A stretch of DNA of 64,000 bases, taken from NCBI GenBank assembly GCA_017307505.1, contig JAFKEE010000027.1, positions 124,001 to 188,000 on the forward strand. The letters run 5' to 3'. The first letter of the stretch is position 1. Each line of letters begins with the position of its first letter. The DNA is from Acidobacteriota bacterium (GTDB lineage: Bacteria; Acidobacteriota; Terriglobia; Bryobacterales; Bryobacteraceae). Of the stretch, positions 56,897 through 64,000 are shown piece after piece. Under the pieces are notes generated by a model. It worked only from the letters and a program-made list of their open reading frames with translations, did no database searches and was not told the origin of the DNA. The translations under genes and the position numbers were made by a program.

Positions 56897-57861
56897 CGCA
56901 GCAACGCCCCATTCACGTTCGAACCGTGGATCTTCTGATGACAGGTGGTGCAGTTGCGGAACCGCGGGCTGCGCAGGTCGTGCAGCGCCGGAGGAATTCC
57001 GCCCACCGTCGTGGCCGCCGGGGGAGTCTGGATATTGGAGTGGCATTCCAGGCAAAGCGGGGCCACCTCCGCCCGCTTGAGCATGCGCGGGTTGACCGAG
57101 CCATGGGGCTCGTGGCAGGTGGAGCAGGGTTCATTCCGGCTGGGCGCGTGTTCGAAGACGAACGGGCCGCGCTTGTCGGCATGGCAGGCGAAGCAGCCGG
57201 GCTCACTGGCACCCGACATGCGCAGGTTGCGATTGAGGTTGCTGGCGTGGGGATTGTGGCAACCGGTGCAGCTCATGGCGCCTTCCGGGACGCGATGGTG
57301 ATTGGGTTTGACGAAACTCGCGGCCACATCCCGATGGCAGCTGCTGCATTTCTGATTGATGCCGGTGGTGCGCTTGAGCTGGTACTCGCTCGACTCCTCG
57401 CCTTGCTTGTGCATGTTGTGGCAGGAGGTGCAGGGTACGTTGTTGCGCGCATGGCTGCTTTGCAGCCGGCCGACATGGGTCTGTTGATTCTTGTGGCAGC
57501 TGAGGCACATGGCGTCGATCGCCGAGGCCTTCATCTGCTTCGGGCTGCGGATGTCATCGGCCGAATTGGTTTCGGCGTGGACCGAACCCGGTCCGTGACA
57601 CGACTCGCAGGCTTTGGTCTCCCAACCGCGCTTCTTGTTGGTTTCGAGGATGGAATGAGGATTCTTTTTAAAAGCAGTGCTGATGTCCTCGTGGCAACCC
57701 GCGCAGGTTTCCGACCCGATGAATTCTTTTTTCGCTGGCGCTGCAGGTTTAGCGGCCTGCTGCGCCGCGGATTTGTCCGGCGGCTTCTGATCCTGTGACG
57801 CACCCGCCGCCAAAACCGACAGCGCCACCGCCGCGGTCCACGGCAATAACCGGAAAGTCAT
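56893..57861 (-). CDS. MtrA/DmsE-like decahaem c-type cytochrome
   Basis: A 322-residue exported protein with ten CxxCH sites (CAGCH, CESCH, CLSCH, CTSCH, CSSCH, CTGCH, CFACH, CSTCH, CLECH, CTTCH) in a regular series, the hallmark and size of MtrA/DmsE/PioA. It would sit inside the MtrB-like barrel and pass electrons between periplasm and cell surface. Signal: MTFRLLPWTAAVALSVLAAG, then a Lys/Ala/Pro-rich linker. It overlaps the barrel gene by 4 nt. Confidence 0.92.
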   Translation of the reverse strand: MTFRLLPWTAAVALSVLAAGASQDQKPPDKSAAQQAAKPAAPAKKEFIGSETCAGCHEDISTAFKKNPHSILETNKKRGWETKACESCHGPGSVHAETNSADDIRSPKQMKASAIDAMCLSCHKNQQTHVGRLQSSHARNNVPCTSCHNMHKQGEESSEYQLKRTTGINQKCSSCHRDVAASFVKPNHHRVPEGAMSCTGCHNPHASNLNRNLRMSGASEPGCFACHADKRGPFVFEHAPSRNEPCSTCHEPHGSVNPRMLKRAEVAPLCLECHSNIQTPPAATTVGGIPPALHDLRSPRFRNCTTCHQKIHGSNVNGALLR

Positions 57862-57885
57862 GAGTTCTCCCGATCTGAGAAAAAG

Positions 57886-57911
57886 GGGCAGGTCCCTTGC
57901 GGAACCTGCCC
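57886..57911 (-). terminator. Intrinsic terminator or attenuator between omcA/mtrC-like and mtrA-like genes
   Basis: GGGCAGGT (57886-57893) pairs with ACCTGCCC (57904-57911). Read on the minus strand the hairpin is followed by CTTTTTCTC, as in a Rho-independent terminator; it would lower expression of the downstream mtrA-mtrB part relative to the surface cytochrome. Confidence 0.7.
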
Positions 57912-57927
57912 GTAATTGAGATTCAAC

Positions 57928-60057
57928 TTACTTAGCGTGCACCTTGCTGACGGCGAATTCAGCGCTGGGCCCGTGACAGGCGCCGCAGCTCTCGCCGAGC
58001 GTGGTGGTGTTCGCCAGAGCGTGCGACGCAGCATCTTTGCTGGCGTGGCAGCTCAGGCAGGCCGCCGAAGTGGTGCCGGCGGTGGTGAGCCAGCCCCTGG
58101 GATCCGTGACAGGCAGGACGCCGTTTGCCGGCGCATTCTGCGTGTTGGGGGAGTGGCACATATTGCAGTTGGAGACAGAGGCAGGCTCAGGGAACCCGAT
58201 GTCGTTGAAGTTGTTGGCGGAGTTGCCGAAGCCATAGACCGTGAAATCACGCGGCTGTTCCTTGCCGGTGTGGATGCGGTGCACCATCGAGGCCATGCTG
58301 ATGGACTCGTTCGGGGCCTGAGCAGCCGGGCGGCGGGCGGCGTCGGTCATGTTCGGGTTGTGGCAGATCACGCAATTCTGGATTTCATTGCGATTCTCGC
58401 CATGCAGGGTGAGATTGTAGTGGCAGTTGTTGCAGGTGGCGGTCTCGACGATGTGGCGGCGGGTGACGACATCCGTGCCATCGACGGAGAAGTACTTCAT
58501 ATCGTTGGGGATATTGACTTCGTACGTGCGCTGCTTCTGCGTGCCGGCGAGGACTGTCTCGTCGCTACGGCCTTCGACGGCGAGTACCCAGGTACCCTTG
58601 GCGCCGGCCGGGATGGCCTTGCTGAAGGTGTACTTATAGGTGCCCGGTCCACCGGTCATGCTGGTCACAGTAATGTTGTCCTGCACGTAGCCGTTGGTGC
58701 CGGTGGCGCTGATGCCAGTGCCGTAGTCGGTGGTGGGGCCGGCGAGAGTGATGGCCAGACGTCCGCGGCCTGCGCCAGGGATGAGTTCCTTGATATCCAT
58801 GTCGGCGCCGGAACGGTCCTTCAACGAAATGGTCAGAACCGGCTGCTGGCCGGCATTGGTGTTCTCAACGCTGACGATCTTGGCGATGGCGCCGCGGGTG
58901 AGCGAGGAGGCCTGCTCAACGACGTGCGCGCCCTTGATGGAGGCGTCGAAGTCGATTTCGCCCTGCGGGATGTGGCAGGTGGAGCACTGATTGTCGGTAG
59001 CCTGGGGCAGGCCGACGTGGCCTTCACCGGTGGTGAAGTTGGTGGTGTCGTGGCACGAACCGCAGGCGGCGCGACTCGGCTGGGTCAGCCAGGCGTCCTT
59101 CTGCTTGGCGGTGTTGCCCTGATCGTGGCACCACTGGCAGTTATTCGGTTTCGACGGCATGTTGACTTCGGAGAAGTCGCTGACGGCGTTGCCGAAGCCG
59201 ACGATCTGATACTTGCCGCCTGCCTGCACGCTGGCCAGGCTGCTGCCGGCATGGATCTTGTGCACCATCTGGGTCATGTCGATGGTGTTGTCGGTTTCCG
59301 GATTGGTGTTCTGCACGGTGGTGGTGCCGAGGGAATAGCCCGGCGCATGGCACATGATGCAGACTTCCACGCCCTTGCGGGAGCCGCCATGGAACGACAG
59401 GTCGTCGTGGCACTTGTTGCAGGAGGAGGTGCTGATGACGTCGCGAACCTTCTTCACCGCCGTGCCGTCCGGCACGAAGCTGTAGGTGGCGCTGGCGTAA
59501 TTGGTGCCGAGGTCGAACTCGCTCAGGTTCCGGCTGCCATAGACAGCGATCGTGTGGGTCGCCGTCTTGTCGTAGCTGGAAGGCAGCTTCGTCCCGAAGG
59601 TGTAAACGTACTCGCCGTCGGCCACCTTGGCAAACGATCCGCCGGTGTCACCAGACGCCTGGCGGGCCTGCTTGCCGGCCGTCGGGGCGTAGGTGCTGGT
59701 CTTCAGACGTGTTGTGTAAGCCTGATAGAACTTGTTGTTGTTCGGAATCGTGGCCAGGATAAAGCTGGCGCTCACGGCGCCCGGCGTATTGATTCCTTCG
59801 CGTTCCAGGGCAGCGCCTTTGGGATCGGTCATCTTGAACCGAACCTTCACGGTGCCATCGGACGCAATCTCATGACTCACAATCGTGAACACAAGGCCCG
59901 GACGGACGAAGTTGACTAAAGCTTCATCCGCGTAGAATGCCTTGTCGCGCTCAGTAAAGGGCGGTTTGGTGGAGCTGACCAGCGCAGTGGATGCTAACAG
60001 CACCATTACCACGAGAGTCCACTTCATCCAGCCCCTGGAGCGTTGATGCAAGCGCAT
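57928..60057 (-). CDS. OmcA/MtrC-family decahaem c-type cytochrome
   Basis: A 709-residue protein with ten CxxCH sites in two groups of five: CNKCH, CIMCH, CQWCH, CGSCH, CSTCH and CNNCH, CVICH, CNMCH, CLSCH, CGACH, each group preceded by a beta-rich domain. 'DLSFHGGSRKGVEVCIMC' and 'NLTLHGENRNEIQNCVIC' are the diagnostic pattern of OmcA/MtrC proteins, which reach out of the cell and reduce metals or humics. It has a signal peptide without an evident lipobox cysteine, unlike Shewanella MtrC. ATG 60057 follows AAGGAG. First gene of the conduit block. Confidence 0.92.
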   Translation of the reverse strand: MRLHQRSRGWMKWTLVVMVLLASTALVSSTKPPFTERDKAFYADEALVNFVRPGLVFTIVSHEIASDGTVKVRFKMTDPKGAALEREGINTPGAVSASFILATIPNNNKFYQAYTTRLKTSTYAPTAGKQARQASGDTGGSFAKVADGEYVYTFGTKLPSSYDKTATHTIAVYGSRNLSEFDLGTNYASATYSFVPDGTAVKKVRDVISTSSCNKCHDDLSFHGGSRKGVEVCIMCHAPGYSLGTTTVQNTNPETDNTIDMTQMVHKIHAGSSLASVQAGGKYQIVGFGNAVSDFSEVNMPSKPNNCQWCHDQGNTAKQKDAWLTQPSRAACGSCHDTTNFTTGEGHVGLPQATDNQCSTCHIPQGEIDFDASIKGAHVVEQASSLTRGAIAKIVSVENTNAGQQPVLTISLKDRSGADMDIKELIPGAGRGRLAITLAGPTTDYGTGISATGTNGYVQDNITVTSMTGGPGTYKYTFSKAIPAGAKGTWVLAVEGRSDETVLAGTQKQRTYEVNIPNDMKYFSVDGTDVVTRRHIVETATCNNCHYNLTLHGENRNEIQNCVICHNPNMTDAARRPAAQAPNESISMASMVHRIHTGKEQPRDFTVYGFGNSANNFNDIGFPEPASVSNCNMCHSPNTQNAPANGVLPVTDPRGWLTTAGTTSAACLSCHASKDAASHALANTTTLGESCGACHGPSAEFAVSKVHAK

Positions 60058-60787
60058 GTTGCTCTCCTTATCTATAATTTCCACTCAGTACAGCGTGACC
60101 GCCGTCGCCGCAGTACACGGCTCGAGATCTGCAGAGCATGAACCAGACCAAACCAATGCCCATGCTTGAAATACGAGTATCATATCTGAAATCAAGAGGA
60201 TAGGATTTTTTGCGGGAATTCTCCACAACAGGGGATTTCGTTTCGTTTGGGTGAAAGCCACCAGCGCTGGGTGAATCCCCCCAACTTACACATTCCCCAA
60301 AGGAAACTGGCACGAGGATTACAAGGACGTAATCGGGATTGTCGATGTCTGCCTCACTTTCAGCAAATCCGTACGGATTCGGCTTTCGGCCGGCGCATTC
60401 GGGCACCGCTGGACCGCACTTTCGGGTCGAGAATGGGGCCGATTGCTGGTGATGGCGGAAGCCCGGATGATTCTTCACTGAGGCGGCTGGGTGCATTCTC
60501 CAATCGGCCGGATCCGCGCTGCGCATTCTCACCCACCTGTGCGTCTCGTGTGCGCAGTCCGGGTTTCGCCGGAGGGTCAAACGTTCGTACAATGAGCTTC
60601 ATTGGCCGTACGACAGGAGAGCCTCCTTCACTCCCTACGCTGGATGGAAACCCATTGCGAAATCAATGGGTTCGGGAATTGCTGGCGGATCTCTGACCGA
60701 GCCATGCCCGGGCGGTGGGGGCTACCGCTCATACCCTGGGCGGGTGGCGTCCGGCACTGAACAACAACTGTGAGAGAAATCCTTACC
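60058..60787. other. 730-nt upstream region of the cytochrome block with an inverted repeat
   Basis: No gene recognised. AACCCATTG (60649-60657) and CAATGGGTT (60664-60672) form a 9-bp stem with a 6-nt loop, not followed by a U-run. Promoters for the cytochrome block and the divergent glycosyltransferase must lie here. Confidence 0.45.
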
Positions 60788-61912
60788 ATGCCACCGGAGC
60801 TCAACGCTGGAGCGGAAACCAGCTGGGATCCCTATGTCCTGGCGGCGGCCCTGGTGGTGGTCATCCTGATCGCGGTATTTGCGGCGTATTCGAGATACCA
60901 ATACCGGCTGCTGCCGGAATTGCGGCTGCAATCCGATAGCGCGGTGGCGGCCCAGGGGAATCTGGATCACTGCGTGATTATTCCCGCGCGAGACGACGAA
61001 GCAGTCATCGGCCGGGCGGTGCGCAGCTTTCCGGAGTCGCTGCGGGTGGTCATCGACGACCATTCCCGGGACCAGACCGCGGCTCGGGCGGAAGAAGCTG
61101 GCGCTGTGGTGCGTGCGGCGCGGCCCGTGGAGCGCGGCTGGCTGAACAAGTCGAATGCCTGCTGGACCGGCGTGCTTTACACCGATTCCGCCTGGATCCT
61201 GTTCTCCGATCCGGACACCTGGTACGAACCGCGCTTCCTGCCGTCCCTGCTGGCCTACGCCGCCAGCCACAGCCTGCACGCCGCTACGGTGCTGCCGCAC
61301 CAGACGCTGGTTAACTGGTACGAGAAAATGCTGATGCCCTACGCCATGGGACTCGGTTTTGCCGGTGTGAGCGCCAGGAACCTGAACAATCCGAAACATC
61401 CCGAGGCGATGGCGAACGGCCAATGCCTGCTCTTCCGGCGCAGCGCCTACAATTTCATTGGAGGCCATAAGGCGGTCGCCTCCCAACCTTTGGAAGACCT
61501 GGCGCTGGCGCGGCTCATCAAACGGCACCGCATGAGCATCGCGGTACTGCGCTGCGAGAGCATGGCGTACACGCGGAGGTACAACTCCTTCGCTTCCACC
61601 TGGAGAGGGCTGGAAGGGATGTTCCTGCGGTCCGCCAGCGGTTATGGGCGATCGTCGGTGGTGTTCCTGGTAGCCGTGGCGATGAGTTCGTTCTGGCTGC
61701 CTCTGCTGGTGACCCTGACGGTGTGGAAGTACTATCTGCCGGCCGGGTTGCTGCTGCTGACTCCCATCCTGGCGTGGCGCTCCTGGTACGGGTCGCTGTT
61801 GAGGGCGCTGTGGGCTCCGGTTGCCCTGTGCCTGTTCCCGCTGATCGCCTTCACGGCGGTGATGAAAGCGGCGCAGGGGCTGAGTACCGATTCAAGGGGC
61901 AGACGGGTCTGA
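60788..61912 (+). CDS. Family 2 glycosyltransferase, HpnB-like
   Basis: A 374-residue membrane protein: one N-terminal helix ('YVLAAALVVVILIAVFAAYS'), a GT2 domain ('CVIIPARDDEAVIGRAVRSF', 'VVIDDHSRDQT', 'WILFSDPDTWYEP' with the metal-binding DxD, 'PLEDLALARLIKR', 'TWRGLEGMFLRSASG') and C-terminal helices. The layout matches HpnB (hopene-associated) glycosyltransferases but no hopanoid gene adjoins, so the acceptor is open. ATG 60788 was chosen over GTG 60770. Confidence 0.83.
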   Translation: MPPELNAGAETSWDPYVLAAALVVVILIAVFAAYSRYQYRLLPELRLQSDSAVAAQGNLDHCVIIPARDDEAVIGRAVRSFPESLRVVIDDHSRDQTAARAEEAGAVVRAARPVERGWLNKSNACWTGVLYTDSAWILFSDPDTWYEPRFLPSLLAYAASHSLHAATVLPHQTLVNWYEKMLMPYAMGLGFAGVSARNLNNPKHPEAMANGQCLLFRRSAYNFIGGHKAVASQPLEDLALARLIKRHRMSIAVLRCESMAYTRRYNSFASTWRGLEGMFLRSASGYGRSSVVFLVAVAMSSFWLPLLVTLTVWKYYLPAGLLLLTPILAWRSWYGSLLRALWAPVALCLFPLIAFTAVMKAAQGLSTDSRGRRV

Positions 61913-61947
61913 CCTCGCGGGCGTAAACTTGGAGTCGATTCCGAGCC

Positions 61948-64000
61948 ATGCCAACCCGTCGAAGTTTTCTCCAAAGCGCCGCTTCCCTTGCCCTGCCCAC
62001 CGTGAAAGATCCGAATCTCCGGCTATGGTATGACCAGCCGGCCCGCGACTGGAATGAGGCGCTGCCCCTGGGGAATGGGCGTTTGGGGGGCATGATCTTC
62101 GGTTCGGTGCCGGAGGAGTTGATCTCGCTGAATGACGATACGCTCACTTCCAGCGAACCGGGTGTGGACAACCTTCCCCTGGATGTCAGCAAGCGTTTCG
62201 ACGAGGTGGTCGCGCTGCTGAAGCAGCGGCAGTACGCCGAGGCCGCCGACATCATCACGAAAAACTGGACGGGGCGGTCGTGGCCCTGCTACCAGCCTCT
62301 GGGGGATCTGCGGGTGACCTTCGAGCACAGCGCGGCGCCCGGCAGTTACATGCGGGAGTTGGACCTGGTGCAGGCGATCGCCCGGACGGCTTACACCGTG
62401 GGCGGAGTGGAATACACAAGGGAATGTTTCATCTCGCATCCAGGCAAGGTGCTGGTGCTGCGGCTGAAGGCTTCGCAGCCTCGGGCGCTGCGTTTCCAGG
62501 TGACGTTGAAGTCAGTTCATCCCACGGCGGAGACTCTCTCCGTCAACAGGACGGACAGCATCCGGATGCACGGGCAGGCGCCCGGGTTTGCGCTCCGGCG
62601 GCCGCTGGAGTGGGTGGAGAAACGCAAGGAACAGTGGAAGTATCCGGAGATCTGGAATCAGGACGGGTCCCGGAAGCCGATCGCGAAAACCGTGCTGTAC
62701 GGTGCGGAGGCGGGCGGGCTGGGGACCTTCTTTGAGGCACGGGTTCAGGTGCATTCCACCGACGGAACGGCGCGTGTCGAGAATGGCGTTCTGAGCGTCC
62801 GCAACAGTACGGAGACGGTGCTGCTGCTGACCGCGGCCACCAGTTTCAACGGCTTCGACAAGGGCCCCAGCAAGGCGGGGCTGAATCCGCAGGAGATTGC
62901 CGGGCGGCAGATGGCGGCGGCGTCCAACAAAGGCTGGCCGGCCCTGCGCGACGAGCACGTGAACGATCACCAGCGCTTATTCAAGCGAGTGACCATCGAC
63001 CTGGGCGCGGCCACGAAACAGAGTGAATTGCCCACCGATCAACGGATTCCGGCGTTCAAGAACGGCAACGACCCGTCGCTGGCCGCGTTGTATTTCCAGT
63101 ATGGCCGCTACCTGACCATTGCCGGTTCGAGGCCGGGCACCCAGCCGTTGAATCTGCAGGGGATCTGGAATCCGATGGTGATCCCGCCCTGGGCCAGCGG
63201 TTATACGACCAATATCAATACGGAGATGAACTACTGGCCCACGGAGGTGGCGAATCTGGCGGAGTGCGCCGAGCCGCTGCTGCGGATGGTGAGGGAGCTG
63301 GCGGTCACCGGGCGTCAGGTGGCGGCGCGGATGTACCACCGGCGTGGGTGGGTTCTGCACCACAACACGACGCTTTGGCGCGGTGCCCAACCTGTGGACA
63401 ACGACGCGATTCCGTCGTTCTGGCCGGTGGGCGGAGCCTGGATGTGCCAGCACCTGTGGGAGCATTACCAGTTCGGCGGCGACCGGCGATACCTGACGGA
63501 AGCGTATCCGCTGATGAAGGGGGCGGCGGAGTTCCTGTGTGACTGGCTGGTGGATGACGGGCACGGGCATCTGGTGACGGCGGCGGGGAATTCGCCGGAG
63601 AACTCGTTCGTGTATCTCGACGCAAGTGGGAAGAAGCAGACAGCCGGCGTAACAATGGGTCCCACGATGGACCTGGCTATCACGCGCGATCTTTTCCGGA
63701 ACTGCCTGGAGGCAGGGAAGATCCTGAATGTGGACGCTGGCTTCCGGAAAGAGCTGCAAGCCAAGCTGGATCGCCTGCTGCCGTACAAGGTGGGCGCCCG
63801 CGGGCAGTTGCAGGAGTGGCCGGAGGATTTCGAGGAAAAGGAGCGCGAGCACCGGCATGTATCGCATCTGTATGGGCTGCATCCGGGCCGGGAGTTCCAC
63901 CCCCGGACTACGCCCGAGCTGTGCGCCGCGGCCCGCCGGACCCTGGAGCTCCGGGGCGATGGCGGCACGGGCTGGTCGCGAGCCTGGAAGATCAACTTCT
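61948..64000 (+). CDS. GH95 alpha-L-fucosidase-like, 3' end outside window
   Basis: The frame is open from ATG 61948 to the window end (684 codons). It starts with a Tat-type signal (MPTRRSFLQSAASLALP) and shows the GH95 N-terminal domain 'LWYDQPARDWNEALPLGNGR', 'GGMIFGSVPEELISLNDDT', then the helical catalytic domain: 'PLNLQGIWNP', 'YTTNINTEMNYWPTEV' with the Asn pair that stabilises the transition state, and 'GNSPENSF' with the catalytic Glu. The base Asp region falls beyond the window. It removes fucose or related alpha-linked sugars by inversion. 35 nt follow the glycosyltransferase gene. Confidence 0.93.
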   Translation, partial: MPTRRSFLQSAASLALPTVKDPNLRLWYDQPARDWNEALPLGNGRLGGMIFGSVPEELISLNDDTLTSSEPGVDNLPLDVSKRFDEVVALLKQRQYAEAADIITKNWTGRSWPCYQPLGDLRVTFEHSAAPGSYMRELDLVQAIARTAYTVGGVEYTRECFISHPGKVLVLRLKASQPRALRFQVTLKSVHPTAETLSVNRTDSIRMHGQAPGFALRRPLEWVEKRKEQWKYPEIWNQDGSRKPIAKTVLYGAEAGGLGTFFEARVQVHSTDGTARVENGVLSVRNSTETVLLLTAATSFNGFDKGPSKAGLNPQEIAGRQMAAASNKGWPALRDEHVNDHQRLFKRVTIDLGAATKQSELPTDQRIPAFKNGNDPSLAALYFQYGRYLTIAGSRPGTQPLNLQGIWNPMVIPPWASGYTTNINTEMNYWPTEVANLAECAEPLLRMVRELAVTGRQVAARMYHRRGWVLHHNTTLWRGAQPVDNDAIPSFWPVGGAWMCQHLWEHYQFGGDRRYLTEAYPLMKGAAEFLCDWLVDDGHGHLVTAAGNSPENSFVYLDASGKKQTAGVTMGPTMDLAITRDLFRNCLEAGKILNVDAGFRKELQAKLDRLLPYKVGARGQLQEWPEDFEEKEREHRHVSHLYGLHPGREFHPRTTPELCAAARRTLELRGDGGTGWSRAWKINF

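Noticed and set aside
57916-59919. A 667-residue plus-strand frame
   Set aside because: Antisense of the OmcA/MtrC-like gene with ten haem motifs.

Overview
The window is a high-GC, gene-dense chromosomal segment of a Gram-negative bacterium that looks like an acidobacterium of the Solibacter/Bryobacter/Paludibaculum type. This is inferred from gene content, not from a marker gene. The pointers are a PadR regulator fused by overlap to an 886-residue ADOP-type permease, several Tat-exported carbohydrate enzymes, a CBM9/DUF5916 protein, a PhoPQ-related secreted protein, and dispersed short repeats with the 'ACGGTCGCGGTTCG' core. No rRNA, tRNA, CRISPR array or intact mobile element was seen.

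Layout. 1-10.2 kb: a secreted pectate-lyase-fold protein that runs off the left edge, a Mg2+ P-type ATPase (mgtA), a SIR2-like protein, a small secreted protein, a Tat-exported uroporphyrinogen-decarboxylase-like protein and a Tat-exported enolase-superfamily enzyme. 10.6-23.6 kb: a CBM9/DUF5916 protein, an aldo/keto reductase with its TetR regulator (each behind a palindrome), an S41 protease, a sigma-54 activator whose receiver Asp is Glu, a DUF4142 protein, an ECF sigma factor, a YciF-like ferritin-fold protein and a TetR-GH2 operon. 23.6-26.4 kb is a gene-poor island with a decayed RAYT transposase and seven copies of a 19-bp interspersed repeat. 26.4-33.5 kb: a PhoPQ-related protein, the threonine-to-glycine pair tdh and kbl separated by a 39-bp tandem repeat, a lytic transglycosylase-like protein, a GT-C membrane glycosyltransferase and two nearly identical Flp pilins.

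33.5-42.5 kb: a long minus-strand run cydA-cydB-DsbA-like-M28 peptidase-unknown-DUF2088, then a zinc-ribbon/TPR protein and a CpaE-like ATPase on the plus strand. 42.5-49.8 kb: a four-gene RND efflux operon (TolC, adaptor, RND pump, small membrane protein) divergent from an OsmC protein across a perfect palindrome, then an ECF sigma/anti-sigma pair. 49.9-53.7 kb: PadR-ADOP and a secreted protein.

53.8-60.1 kb is the most notable block: a porin-cytochrome conduit on the minus strand in the order OmcA/MtrC-like decaheme, terminator-like hairpin, MtrA/DmsE-like decaheme, MtrB-like barrel, tetraheme cytochrome. The four proteins supply what is needed to carry electrons across the outer membrane, which together with cytochrome bd suggests a lifestyle at low or fluctuating oxygen. 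The right end carries an HpnB-like glycosyltransferase and a GH95 alpha-L-fucosidase cut by the window edge.
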